A stretch of 22,348 bases of DNA from JBGPBY01 sp041481485 (GTDB lineage: Bacteria; Acidobacteriota; Terriglobia; 20CM-2-55-15), in the NCBI GenBank assembly GCA_041481485.1, contig JBGPBY010000040.1, forward strand, positions 1 through 22,348. Direction: 5' to 3'. Below the pieces are notes generated by a model. That model had not been told where the DNA came from and ran no database searches. It saw nothing but the letters and a program-made list of their open reading frames with translations. Each line of letters starts with the position of its first letter. Position 1 is the stretch's first letter. A program made the position numbers and the translations under genes. Below are positions 7,096 to 14,730 of this stretch, piece after piece.

Positions 7096-7446
7096 CTAGC
7101 TCCGCATGGACTTGAGAGCCTCGGTTTCATTGTCGAAAGATTCGAAAACCGTCAGCAGCTTCGTGATCTGAAGGAGGTCCCGGACGCGGCGAGTGAGGTT
7201 CAAAAGCTTGACCTGGCCGTCTACTTTTTTTCGGACCGTGGTAAAAAAGCTGACGAGTTCTCCGAGGCCGGAGCTGTCGATGTAGTCCACGCCAGCCAGA
7301 TTGACCAGAAACTTGGCATTTCCGGCCTGGATAAGTTCCTGAAACGTATCGCGCATGGTAAGGGTTCCGTCCCCGATGGTGATCCGGCCGCTGAGATCGA
7401 TGATGACGACATCATCCAATCTCCGGATCTTTGCTGTCACGCTCAT
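7096..7446 (-). CDS. STAS-domain anti-sigma factor antagonist (SpoIIAA/RsbV type)
   Basis: 116 residues, a single STAS domain. Proteins of this type bind and sequester an anti-sigma kinase when unphosphorylated and release it when a conserved Ser is phosphorylated. The hallmark YIDSSGLGEL (55-64) holds the phosphorylation-site serines (S58/S59; S59 aligns with SpoIIAA Ser58). N-terminal VVIIDLSGRITIGDG is typical of the first strands. It overlaps the upstream kinase gene by four bases (ATGA), which makes a cognate pair very likely. No sigma factor gene lies in the window, so the target may be encoded elsewhere or the module may control a non-sigma partner. Confidence 0.93.
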   Translation of the reverse strand: MSVTAKIRRLDDVVIIDLSGRITIGDGTLTMRDTFQELIQAGNAKFLVNLAGVDYIDSSGLGELVSFFTTVRKKVDGQVKLLNLTRRVRDLLQITKLLTVFESFDNETEALKSMRS

Positions 7447-7880
7447 CTGGAGTTTTCGGGTAGGCGCTTGACCATGCGCAGCCGGCTGCCGCCGCCTTCA
7501 GAGACGGATATATTCACTTCGTCCATAAAGGAACGGATGATCAGAATTCCCCGGCCACTGGGTTTCAGCAGATTCTGAGTTTCGGTAGGATCGGCGAGGC
7601 TGTCGAGGCTGAAACCACTCCCCTGGTCTTCGACAATGATTTCAATTTCAGACCCGTGCATCGAAATCCGGAGATGCGCATTTTTGGAGGGGTCGCAGCG
7701 ATTGCCGTGCCGGATGGCATTAATCATCGACTCGCTGATGCTCAACTCCATCCAGTATGCGAAGTCTTCGGATAGTTTGTATTCGAGCGCCGCTTCAGTG
7801 ACAAGCTGCTGAACCGACTCTAAGGCTTCGAGCCTGCTCGGGACTACAAGTTCAAAGCTCCTGGGTGCCTTCAATGCCAT
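7443..7880 (-). CDS. RsbW/SpoIIAB-type serine-protein kinase (anti-sigma factor, HATPase fold)
   Basis: 145 residues from the ATG at 7880; a TTG one codon upstream is the alternative start. GHKL ATP-binding motifs: N-box ELSISESMINAIRHGN (45-60, with E50, N54 and H58), G1 box EDQGSGF (84-90), and G2 box SGRGILIIRSFMDEV (108-122). This is the anti-sigma kinase class that phosphorylates its STAS antagonist on serine and binds a sigma factor. It overlaps the STAS gene by four bases. The gene diverges from aroA with 69 bases between start codons, so both promoters must be in or near that gap. Confidence 0.92.
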   Translation of the reverse strand: MALKAPRSFELVVPSRLEALESVQQLVTEAALEYKLSEDFAYWMELSISESMINAIRHGNRCDPSKNAHLRISMHGSEIEIIVEDQGSGFSLDSLADPTETQNLLKPSGRGILIIRSFMDEVNISVSEGGGSRLRMVKRLPENSR

Positions 7881-7949
7881 CAATCATTAGGTAACATCAG
7901 TGTTTTCAATTGTCAATTGCGTGCTGAACGAACATGTTAATCTAACACG

Positions 7950-9299
7950 ATGGCATCGGATCTCACCCAGGTTGCTTTGGGATCATCGATACGCGGCTCC
8001 ATCCGGGTTCCTGGAGACAAGGCGATCAGCCATCGCCTCGCCATGTTGGGTGGAATCGCAACTGGGGTCACCGCCATCCACAATTTCGCGGAAAGCGCGG
8101 ACTGTCAGAGCACCCTGAATTGCCTGCGCGAGTTGGGTGTGAAGGTCAGCCAAACCGATTCGACCGTGACCATCGAAGGCCGCGGACGGCAGCTCACCGC
8201 TCCAACCGGGAGTCTCGATGCCGGGAATTCCGGAACAACGGTACGAATGATGTCCGGCATCCTTGCCGGCCAGCTCTTTGAATCCACATTTACTGGAGAT
8301 GAGTCACTTTCACGCCGTCCCATGAAACGCGTGATGGAGCCCCTGCGCCTGTTTGGCGCCTCATTGACGGCGCGAGAGGATAACTTCCTGCCCCTGGTCA
8401 TCCGCGGTGGAAACCTGAGTGCCGTCGACTACACACTGCCGGTCGCCAGCGCGCAGGTGAAATCGGCAGTTCTTCTCGCCGGACTCTTCGCGCGTGGCAC
8501 CACACGCGTTCGAGAACCGCTTCCCACCCGGAATCACACGGAATTGGCATTGACGGAGTTCGGTGCCAGCGTTCGTTCCGCCAAAGGAATCATTGAAGTC
8601 GACGGAGGAACGAACCTGGTTGGCGGCAACTTTACGGTTCCCGGAGATATGTCTTCCGCTGCCTTTCTGATTGCCGCCGCCGCAGGTTTACCGGGTTCCG
8701 AACTTCGCCTGATTGATGTCGGAATCAACGAAAGCCGTTCCGGTTTTGTGTCGCTGCTTCGGCAGATGGGAGCCCGAATTCGAATCGAAGCGAAAGCAAA
8801 CCGCCGCGGTGAACCGGCTGCCGATATTCAGGTTGAGGGATCAGAACTTTCAGGAGGAGAGATCTCGAAAGAATGGATTCCGAACATCATCGACGAGATT
8901 CCAGTCCTTGCCATCCTCGGAACGCGCTCGCGCAATGGAATCCGGATTCGCGACGCTGCGGAGCTGCGAGCGAAGGAAAGCGATCGGATCCATGCCGTGG
9001 CGGAAAATCTGAAGATTCTGGGCGCCAAAGTCGAGGAATTTCCCGACGGATTATTCGTACCGGGAAATCAGAATCTGCACGGTGGTGTCGTGGATTCCTT
9101 CGACGACCACCGGATCGCGATGGCATTTGCCGTGGCCGGCCTGTTTGCCTCCGCGCCTGTAACCATTCGTGGCGCCAGCTGCGTGGGAATATCGTTTCCA
9201 CGATTCTTCGAGATTCTGGCTGAACTCGTACTGTCGGGGCGGTCTATGACCGCCCGCAATCTGTGGGATTGCATTCCACAAAATTGTGGGCGGTCATAG
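7950..9299 (+). CDS. aroA: 3-phosphoshikimate 1-carboxyvinyltransferase (EPSP synthase) with repeat-encoded C-terminal tail
   Basis: 449 residues. AroA joins shikimate-3-phosphate and PEP in aromatic amino acid synthesis (cytosol). Motifs: GDKAISHR (22-29, catalytic Lys24), DAGNSGTTVRMM (90-101), GDESLSRRPMKRV (116-128), PVASAQVKSA (164-173) and, near the C-terminus, the RAKESDR and DDHRIAMA segments. It has Gly, not Ala, at the position where the glyphosate-tolerant CP4 enzyme has GNAATG. The family normally ends soon after a FFE-type helix, here FFEILAEL. Residues 428-449 are read from the palindromic repeat at 9232, and the TAG stop (9297-9299) lies in that repeat's right arm. The upstream gap holds a TAATCT-like box but no confident promoter. 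The gene is monocistronic and convergent with corC. Confidence 0.95.
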   Translation: MASDLTQVALGSSIRGSIRVPGDKAISHRLAMLGGIATGVTAIHNFAESADCQSTLNCLRELGVKVSQTDSTVTIEGRGRQLTAPTGSLDAGNSGTTVRMMSGILAGQLFESTFTGDESLSRRPMKRVMEPLRLFGASLTAREDNFLPLVIRGGNLSAVDYTLPVASAQVKSAVLLAGLFARGTTRVREPLPTRNHTELALTEFGASVRSAKGIIEVDGGTNLVGGNFTVPGDMSSAAFLIAAAAGLPGSELRLIDVGINESRSGFVSLLRQMGARIRIEAKANRRGEPAADIQVEGSELSGGEISKEWIPNIIDEIPVLAILGTRSRNGIRIRDAAELRAKESDRIHAVAENLKILGAKVEEFPDGLFVPGNQNLHGGVVDSFDDHRIAMAFAVAGLFASAPVTIRGASCVGISFPRFFEILAELVLSGRSMTARNLWDCIPQNCGRS

Positions 9300-9311
9300 A
9301 CCGCCCCTACA
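9232..9311. repeat. Paired inverted REP-like element overlapping the aroA 3' end
   Basis: Arms 9232-9260 and 9283-9311 are reverse complements at 27 of 29 positions, with a 22-base spacer that has its own small TGTGG/CCACA pairing. The right arm folds as GGGCGGTC-ATA-GACCGCCC. The left arm and spacer are read through as aroA codons 428 onwards; the TAG in the right-arm loop ends that gene. Between convergent genes it may also act as a transcription stop. Confidence 0.9.
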
Positions 9312-9336
9312 ATGGGGAATCCATTCACACGAGAAC

Positions 9337-9363
9337 GTGCGCGGTCATAGACCGCGCCTACAG
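9337..9363. repeat. Single arm of the REP-like family
   Basis: GTGCGCGGTCATAGACCGCG continues to CTACAG at 9363 and contains the perfect hairpin GCGCGGTC-ATA-GACCGCGC. It is the GCGC sub-type, whereas the paired copy 25 bases to its left is the GGGC sub-type. No partner arm is evident. It lies just before the corC stop (9374-9376). Confidence 0.85.
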
Positions 9364-9373
9364 TCGCTCAAAT

Positions 9374-10648
9374 CTAGGTGACCACCGGTTCGGTTTTCGG
9401 AGGCGTCGCGCGAATCAGCCGGACTCGCATGATGCGGCGTCCCATCATTTGTTCCACGCGAAAAACGTTGTCCTCGAAATTGATTTCATCGCCTTCCTTG
9501 GGTAGTTTTCCGAGCCGTCTCAGCAGAAATCCGGCCAGCGTTACATACTGACCCGATTCCGGCAGGGTCATCGAGAGACGTTCGTTGAATTCGCGCACGG
9601 CGATGCTGCCGTCGATCAGTATGCTGCCGTCTGGGGAAGAAACCATCGCATCGACTTCGACATCGTGCTCGTCCTGGATCTCCCCCACGATTTGTTCGAT
9701 GAGATCTTCGATCGTCACGATGCCTTCGACCCCGCCGTGCTCATCCACAACAATCCCCAAATGCGTTTGAGCATTTTGAAGCATGCGTATCGAGTTGTTC
9801 AGTTTTGCGGTATCCGGAATAAATACCGGCTTCCTGAGAATTTGAGAGAGTCGAAACGAATTCGGATGGTGCAGATGAGTCATCAGGTCCTTGCCATGCA
9901 GAATTCCGATAACGTTATCCAGAACGCCCTGATATACGGGAAAGCGCGTGTAACGGGTCGACTCGACCATCTGCAGAATTTCCTCGATCGGGGTGGCAAT
10001 ATCCAGAGCGGTGACTTCCGGCCGCGGCACCATCACGTCTTTGACATGCCGCTCGGAAAACTCAAGAACCCGCTCGAGCATCTTGACCTGGTCTTCACGA
10101 TTTCCCGTATTGATCAGGGCACGGAGTTCCGCATGGCTCGCGACTTCCACCGGTGTCACCGGCGGTTCCTTGACGTGCTTGTAAAATACTCCGGCAATAA
10201 CGATACCGAGCCTTGTCGCCGGATACAGGACCTTCATGCAGATCGCAATGGGGATCACGATGCGCAGGCTGATCCGTTCGGGATAACGCGCGGCCAGCGC
10301 CTTTGGTCCGAGCTCGCAGAACAGCAGAATGAACAACGTCAGAAGAACCGCTTCTGTGACGAGAGCAAGTTCCATCCGTCTTTCATTGAACATCATGCGC
10401 GAGACCAATGCGGCCGACACGGTTGCGGCTCCGATATTCGCGAAGTTGTTTCCCAGCAGCAGTGTAGCCAGTAGCATCTCCGGCGCATCAAGCCAGGACG
10501 CAAGTTCGCTGGCTCTGCGATTACCTTCGCTGGCGAGGTGACGGATTTTGAATCGATTACTGGAAAAAATTGCGGTTTCCGCGAGCGAGAAAAATGCGGA
10601 TTGAAAGAAAAAGACAAACAGCGTCAGGCTGAGAAAAAGACTCGACAT
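9374..10648 (-). CDS. CNNM/CorC-family membrane protein with CBS pair (hemolysin-C-like)
   Basis: 424 residues. Domains: DUF21/CNNM membrane domain (about 1-165, with hydrophobic stretches at 1-23, 57-84, 95-115 and 128-155 and ETAIFSSNRFKIRHL at 24-38), a CBS pair (about 200-325, with DVMVPRPEV and VVDEHGGVEGIVTIEDL, the family hallmark), and a CorC/HlyC domain (about 330-415). Such proteins are inner-membrane proteins tied to magnesium (and cobalt) efflux or homeostasis; annotation as haemolysin is historical. The CBS domains probably bind Mg-ATP. It is 14 bases downstream of carD and probably cotranscribed with it from the promoter upstream of carD. Confidence 0.92.
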   Translation of the reverse strand: MSSLFLSLTLFVFFFQSAFFSLAETAIFSSNRFKIRHLASEGNRRASELASWLDAPEMLLATLLLGNNFANIGAATVSAALVSRMMFNERRMELALVTEAVLLTLFILLFCELGPKALAARYPERISLRIVIPIAICMKVLYPATRLGIVIAGVFYKHVKEPPVTPVEVASHAELRALINTGNREDQVKMLERVLEFSERHVKDVMVPRPEVTALDIATPIEEILQMVESTRYTRFPVYQGVLDNVIGILHGKDLMTHLHHPNSFRLSQILRKPVFIPDTAKLNNSIRMLQNAQTHLGIVVDEHGGVEGIVTIEDLIEQIVGEIQDEHDVEVDAMVSSPDGSILIDGSIAVREFNERLSMTLPESGQYVTLAGFLLRRLGKLPKEGDEINFEDNVFRVEQMMGRRIMRVRLIRATPPKTEPVVT

Positions 10649-10662
10649 TTTTGGAGAAGTGT

Positions 10663-11172
10663 CTAAGCGACCGGAACTTTACCGCAGGCCTTGGTGACAG
10701 CTTTGTCGATTCTTTCTTCGATCTCCAGTTCAGCTTTTCCCATCACGGTAGACAATTCCGAGATCAACAGGAACCGGGCGCGATCCAGCATACGCTTTTC
10801 GCGGAACGACAGCGGTTTCACTTTGCTCAAATAAACGAGATTCTTGAACACTTCGGCAACGTGAAAGATCGAGCCGGAGCGCATGCGCTCCGAATTTTCC
10901 TTGAACCGGTCCTTCCAGTCCCGCGCTGAGAAAAAGTCGCCGCTGGTGAGATAAGTGATCAACTGGTCAACGTCTTTTCGATCGATAATCTTACGGAGCC
11001 CGACATCGCCTGCATTTGCAGTGGGTACCATCACCAGAATGTCGTTGGAACAGATGCGCAGCAGGTAAAAACGTTCGAATTTTCCGGCAACTAGACGATT
11101 GGAAATCTTTTCGATTATTCCAACACCGTGGTTGGGGTAAACGACCTTGTCTCCGATTTCAAAGGAATTCAT
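10663..11172 (-). CDS. carD: CarD/CdnL-family RNA polymerase-binding regulator
   Basis: 169 residues. The N-terminal Tudor-like RNA-polymerase interaction domain is recognisable in FEIGDKVVYPNHGVGIIE (4-21) and the following YLLRI strand. The helical C-terminal part carries SARDWKDRFKENSERMRSG, matching the family's RxWxxRxxxNxxxxxxG stretch with the conserved Trp that supports the open promoter bubble. In mycobacteria, myxobacteria and others, CarD/CdnL binds the RNA polymerase beta subunit and stabilises open complexes at rRNA and many housekeeping promoters. The gene leads a two-gene unit with the CorC-like gene and has a good promoter at 11193-11222. The start at 11172 has only a weak ribosome-binding site. 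Confidence 0.93.
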   Translation of the reverse strand: MNSFEIGDKVVYPNHGVGIIEKISNRLVAGKFERFYLLRICSNDILVMVPTANAGDVGLRKIIDRKDVDQLITYLTSGDFFSARDWKDRFKENSERMRSGSIFHVAEVFKNLVYLSKVKPLSFREKRMLDRARFLLISELSTVMGKAELEIEERIDKAVTKACGKVPVA

Positions 11173-11192
11173 ATGTGGTAATGGACTTTATC

Positions 11193-11222
11193 ATTGTACT
11201 TATGGGTTTGCTCGAAGGTCAA
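11193..11222 (-). promoter_or_regulatory. Sigma-70-type promoter for carD
   Basis: On the minus strand TTGACC (forward 11217-11222) and TACAAT (forward 11193-11198) are separated by 18 bases, one mismatch each from the consensus. The predicted start of transcription is near 11186, leaving a leader of about 14 bases before the carD ATG. Confidence 0.6.
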
Positions 11223-11275
11223 GCTGGTATTGCCTTCCAGAGGAATGAGCTGTTGTGCGAATCTATTGATAATTC

Positions 11276-12061
11276 ATGGGTTCAAGCGGACGCATTCTTA
11301 TAGTTCGCGCTTGTGCGATCGGAGACTTCATTCTCAATCTTCCGGCATTGCGGGCAATTGCTGCGCAATCCCCGGATTCCGTATTTACCCTGATCGGTAA
11401 TCCCGGCACTTTAGCGCTGGCCCGGGAGTTCATCCCTATCGAAGCGATTCATTCGATTGAATCGCCGCCCTGGAGCAATCTCTTTCTGCATCCACTGCCC
11501 GATCTGGACTTCGATTCCGCATGGATTTGGATGAAGGATCCGGTTGTTGCCAATCACTTGCGAGAGTCCGGCGTCCCCAATGTTTTTCATCATCCTGCTT
11601 TTCCTCCTTCAGGAATTCATGCCGCAGATCACCTGATGTCCACCGTGGGGCTTCCGGCGCCTGCGCTGCCAGACCTTTGGAATCCAGAGTCGGAATATGT
11701 GTGGATTCATCCCGGGAGTGGAAGCCGAGACAAATGCTGGCCTGGCTTTGCGGAACTCGCAGAAGCAATTCCCGAGGCTGTAATTCTGGCCGGCCCGTGT
11801 GAATCATTTGATTCCGGGAAGCATCGAATTCTCGAGGGGCTGTCTCTCCAGGAAGTGTCTCGAAGAATTCGCTCATGCCGCATGTTCATTGGCAACGATT
11901 CCGGAATCACGCACCTTGCGGCATACTGGGGTTGCCCCACACTGGCACTGTTCGGGCCGACCGATCCTCAGATCTGGGGTCCAGTCGGCCGCCGCGTAAA
12001 AATTATTTGGAAACAGCCGCTCAGCTCCATATCCATCGAAGACATCAGGAATCATCTATGA
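11276..12061 (+). CDS. Short glycosyltransferase family 9 (heptosyltransferase-like) protein
   Basis: 261 residues, shorter than the usual 320-350 of GT9 enzymes. Both Rossmann halves are visible: N-terminal RILIVRACAIGDFILNLP (6-23, with the Gly-Asp of the acceptor site), and the C-terminal nucleotide-sugar half with VWIHPGSGSRDKCWP (142-156), GNDSGITHLAAYWGCPT (207-222) and ALFGPTDPQIWGPVG (224-238). GT9 enzymes add ADP-heptose or related sugars to lipopolysaccharide core on the cytoplasmic face. The shortening is in the first half and between domains. Start ATG at 11276. The TGA stop overlaps the ATG of the following decarboxylase (ATGA), so the two are translationally coupled. No other LPS gene is nearby. 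The sugar and acceptor cannot be told. Confidence 0.85.
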   Translation: MGSSGRILIVRACAIGDFILNLPALRAIAAQSPDSVFTLIGNPGTLALAREFIPIEAIHSIESPPWSNLFLHPLPDLDFDSAWIWMKDPVVANHLRESGVPNVFHHPAFPPSGIHAADHLMSTVGLPAPALPDLWNPESEYVWIHPGSGSRDKCWPGFAELAEAIPEAVILAGPCESFDSGKHRILEGLSLQEVSRRIRSCRMFIGNDSGITHLAAYWGCPTLALFGPTDPQIWGPVGRRVKIIWKQPLSSISIEDIRNHL

Positions 12062-13467
12062 ATGAGTCACACCCTGCCGACATGACGCCGGAAGAGTTTC
12101 GAAAATATGGCTATCAATTTGTGGACTGGATTGCCAATTACTTTTCCCATCCCGAACAGGTGAGCGTTCTCTCGAAGGTCAAACCGGGTGACGTTCGCGC
12201 CCAGCTTCCGGCGAATGCACCCCAATTTCCCGAGCCGATGAATAAGGTACTGGACGATCTCGATCGCATCATCGTTCCTGGGCTGACGCACTGGAACCAT
12301 CCCGGATTTTTTGCGTATTTCCCAAACACCGGATCCGGTCCAGGCATTTTGGGCGAGATGCTGAGCGCCGCGTTCAACGTCAATGGGATGGTTTGGCGAA
12401 CCGCACCTGCAGCAGTGGAACTGGAGGAACACGTTCTCGCATGGCTGAGGGACCTGATGGGGTTGCCCGCAGCATTCAAAGGATTTGTCCACGATACCGC
12501 TTCGATTTCGACCTTTCATGCACTGGTAGCAGCCCGTGAAGCCATCACCGAGCGGCGGGTTCGTGAAGACGGAATTGGCGGTCCGGATGCACCCCTGCTG
12601 CGAATGTATGCCTCGGAACAGGCACATTCATCGGTGGAGAAAGGAGCCATGGCGATCGGTATCGGGCGGCGTGGCCTGGTCAGGATTTCTGTCGACGGCG
12701 ACTTTCGAATGGATCCAGCGGCACTGCAAGCAGCAATCCAGGAAGACTGGCGCGCGGGTTTCCGTCCGTTTTGCGTGGTTGCCACGGTCGGCACCACATC
12801 GACCACGAGTATCGATCCGGTTGCGCCCATTGCCGATATTTGCGAAAAACATGGCTTGTGGCTGCACGTCGATGCGGCTTATGCGGGCTCTGCGGCCATC
12901 GTGCCCGAACTGCAGTTTATTTTGGACGGCTGCGATCGCGCAGACTCTTTCGTGACGAATCCGCATAAATGGCTGCTCACACCGGTGGATTTCAGTGCGT
13001 TCTATTGCAAGCGTCCCGAAGTGTTAAAGCGCGCTTTCAGCCTCACGCCCGAGTATTTGACCACAGCGGAAGGAGAGGCCGTGAGCAACCCGATGGATTA
13101 TTCGCTTCAGCTTGGCCGCCGCTTTCGCGCATTGAAATTCTGGATGGTGATTCGCTATTTCGGAGTTGAAGGACTCCGATCGGTGATTCGCGAACATGTC
13201 CGGCTGGGGCGGCTGTTTGCCTCACTTGTGAAGGAGGATCCGCGTTTCGAGGTTGTCGCGCCGGTGCCTTTTAGTTGCGTATGTTTTCGATTGAGGGCGA
13301 GTGATGAGGCGAATCAGGAATTGATCGACCGCGTGAATACTTCGGGCAAAGTCTTTATCTCACAAACGCGATTGAATAACCGGCTGACGATTCACTTTGC
13401 GGTGGGTAACCTGAGAACTACGGAAGAACACGTTCGAGAGGCGTGGAAGTTGATATCGCAAGTTTAA
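12058..13467 (+). CDS. Group II PLP-dependent decarboxylase, aromatic-L-amino-acid decarboxylase type
   Basis: 469 residues, full length and nearly co-linear with animal DOPA decarboxylase. It decarboxylates an amino acid to an amine using PLP in the cytosol. Key residues: His190 in SEQAHSS (stacks on PLP), Asp272 in LHVDAAYAG (pairs with the pyridine nitrogen), Lys304 in TNPHKWLL (Schiff base) and Tyr333 in TPEYL. The Tyr matches human Tyr332, which favours decarboxylation over the aldehyde-synthase reaction that accompanies Phe there. HWNHPGFFAYFP (78-89) and LGRRFRALKFW are also family hallmarks. The likely substrate is Phe, Tyr, Trp or DOPA, but this cannot be fixed by eye. The start ATG at 12058 overlaps the GT9 stop; an in-frame ATG farther upstream inside the GT9 gene is rejected. 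The gene ends 16 bases before a large palindrome. Confidence 0.93.
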   Translation: MNESHPADMTPEEFRKYGYQFVDWIANYFSHPEQVSVLSKVKPGDVRAQLPANAPQFPEPMNKVLDDLDRIIVPGLTHWNHPGFFAYFPNTGSGPGILGEMLSAAFNVNGMVWRTAPAAVELEEHVLAWLRDLMGLPAAFKGFVHDTASISTFHALVAAREAITERRVREDGIGGPDAPLLRMYASEQAHSSVEKGAMAIGIGRRGLVRISVDGDFRMDPAALQAAIQEDWRAGFRPFCVVATVGTTSTTSIDPVAPIADICEKHGLWLHVDAAYAGSAAIVPELQFILDGCDRADSFVTNPHKWLLTPVDFSAFYCKRPEVLKRAFSLTPEYLTTAEGEAVSNPMDYSLQLGRRFRALKFWMVIRYFGVEGLRSVIREHVRLGRLFASLVKEDPRFEVVAPVPFSCVCFRLRASDEANQELIDRVNTSGKVFISQTRLNNRLTIHFAVGNLRTTEEHVREAWKLISQV

Positions 13468-13482
13468 GGGATGCTGTTCCGG

Positions 13483-13715
13483 CTGTGGGGGCGGTCTATA
13501 GAAGGTGTGAAGGAATTGCAGGTGAAGGGGATCAAGAAATCCCTCTCCCAACGGGAGAGGGCGGCCGAAGGCCGGGTAAGGGGTACCGCTAGTAACAATT
13601 TTCACTAGCGGTACCCCTCACCGGCCGCTGCGCGGCCCCCTCTCTCGTTGGGAGAGGGATTTCTTGATCCCCTTCACCTGCAATTCCTTCACACCGTCTA
13701 TGGCCGCCCCTACAG
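13483..13715. repeat. 233-base nested palindrome: REP-like arms split by a larger inverted repeat
   Basis: Arms 13483-13593 and 13604-13715 are reverse complements with few differences, around a 10-base loop. Bases 13504-13553 and 13646-13695 are a perfect 50-base inverted pair. The outer 18 bases on each side (GGGGCGGTCTATA-like and GGCCGCCCCTACAG) are the two halves of the REP-like family, so the larger palindrome sits where that element's spacer would be. Each inner arm also holds a CCCTCTCCC...GGGAGAGGG hairpin. It fills the gap between convergent genes and could stop transcription both ways. No gene is seen here. Confidence 0.92.
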
Positions 13716-13734
13716 GCGGAATCGCCGGGCGAAC

Positions 13735-14712
13735 CTATCTCTGTATCAACTCCGCAAACTTCCTCGCGGCCAGATCCAGCCGCGGCCCAGGCACCAGCAT
13801 GTAATCTTCTGCGACCACGTAGACCCGCTTGTGAATTACGGCACTCAGTCTCGCGAGTGCGTCCCAATCTTTTATCCGCTGCCGGCCTTCGCCGTCTGTC
13901 ATTGCGGAAGGCATGGTTTCAATGATGATGTCGGGGTTGCGTTCGAAAATGGCTTCGATCGACGGCTGCATAACCTCCTTGTCCACATCCGCAAAAATGT
14001 TGCGCCCTCCTGCCATTTCGATCAGTTCGTTCTGAAACGCTCTTGCACCGACGCTGTAGGAAGATCCCAACTCTCCTGGTTCACGGCTGTGTACCAGCAG
14101 AACCTTAGGATGATTTGCCGGCGCGTGAATGCGTACATCGTCAAACGTCATTCGGACGCGTTGCTCGATTTCGCGCGCCTCCTTCTCGGCGCCGACGGTG
14201 CGTCCGAGTTCGAGCATGTAGTTTAAAGTGTGATCGACGCTGCCGTGCGTAAACGGGTAGATCCGGATTCCCAGTTCGTTCATTCTTTCGCGAAGAATGT
14301 CCTGAGTTCCGTAAGTGATCACCAGATCCGGATTCAACTCAATGATCTTTTCAATGTTGGGATTGAGCAGCCCGCCAATCCTCGGCCTGGTTCCGGCAGA
14401 AGGAGGCAACGCGTCAAAATCTCCAACCGCAACCACACGATTTGAGAGTCCAAATGCGAAAAGCATTTCGGTGGCGCTCGGCACAACGGAGATGATTCGT
14501 TGTGGAACCGCCGGCACTTGCTTTATTGAAGGGCTTTCGCCGCACGAAGAAGCAAGCAGCAGAACGGACAGGAGTCCAATCACACCATGTCGCCGTACCC
14601 ATTTCGGAGTTTGCCTGTCTATTCGAGTGTCCAGAAAATGAATCCTCGAGTGAATCCGGTAAGTGGAATGCGCGGCTGCGAAGAATTCGTCCGCGGGAGC
14701 ATATGATAGCAT
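13735..14712 (-). CDS. BtuF-like cobalamin-binding periplasmic lipoprotein
   Basis: 325 residues if started at ATG 14712. A hydrophobic stretch VIGLLSVLLLASSC ends in a lipobox-like LASSC (Cys57), so the protein is probably an exported lipoprotein. The mature part is a helical-backbone metal-receptor (BtuF/TroA-like) domain: PQRIISVVPSATEMLFAFGL, PRIGGLLNPNIEKIIELNPD LVITYG, and later SREPGELGSSYSVG and RNPDIIIETMPSA. BtuF captures cobalamin for the BtuCD importer; no btuC or btuD is seen here. B12 supply fits with MeaB and Mce in the window. The 56 residues before Cys57 are too many for a normal signal peptide, and ATG 14712 lies only 18 bases from the divergent gene. The true start is probably later, perhaps GTG at 14583 or another non-ATG codon. 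A siderophore-binding role is possible. Confidence 0.85.
   Translation of the reverse strand: MLSYAPADEFFAAAHSTYRIHSRIHFLDTRIDRQTPKWVRRHGVIGLLSVLLLASSCGESPSIKQVPAVPQRIISVVPSATEMLFAFGLSNRVVAVGDFDALPPSAGTRPRIGGLLNPNIEKIIELNPDLVITYGTQDILRERMNELGIRIYPFTHGSVDHTLNYMLELGRTVGAEKEAREIEQRVRMTFDDVRIHAPANHPKVLLVHSREPGELGSSYSVGARAFQNELIEMAGGRNIFADVDKEVMQPSIEAIFERNPDIIIETMPSAMTDGEGRQRIKDWDALARLSAVIHKRVYVVAEDYMLVPGPRLDLAARKFAELIQR
14702..14707 (+). promoter_or_regulatory. Possible -10 box for the M24 peptidase gene
   Basis: TATGAT at 14702-14707 is 24 bases before the peptidase ATG, with no good -35 box. If real, it overlaps the farthest start of the divergent BtuF-like gene and argues that this gene begins further in. 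Weak motif match only. Confidence 0.25.
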
Positions 14713-14730
14713 GCCGATTGAGGACGATTG

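Noticed and set aside
9665..10474. Open frame of about 270 codons on the plus strand opposite the CorC-like gene
   Set aside because: Antisense to a full-length CNNM/CBS protein; composition (many His, Arg, Gln) is typical of a shadow frame.
13483..13715. Fold-back (chimeric) assembly artefact
   Set aside because: The arms differ at several positions and by an indel, and different genes lie on either side, so a simple fold-back is unlikely, though long reads would settle it.
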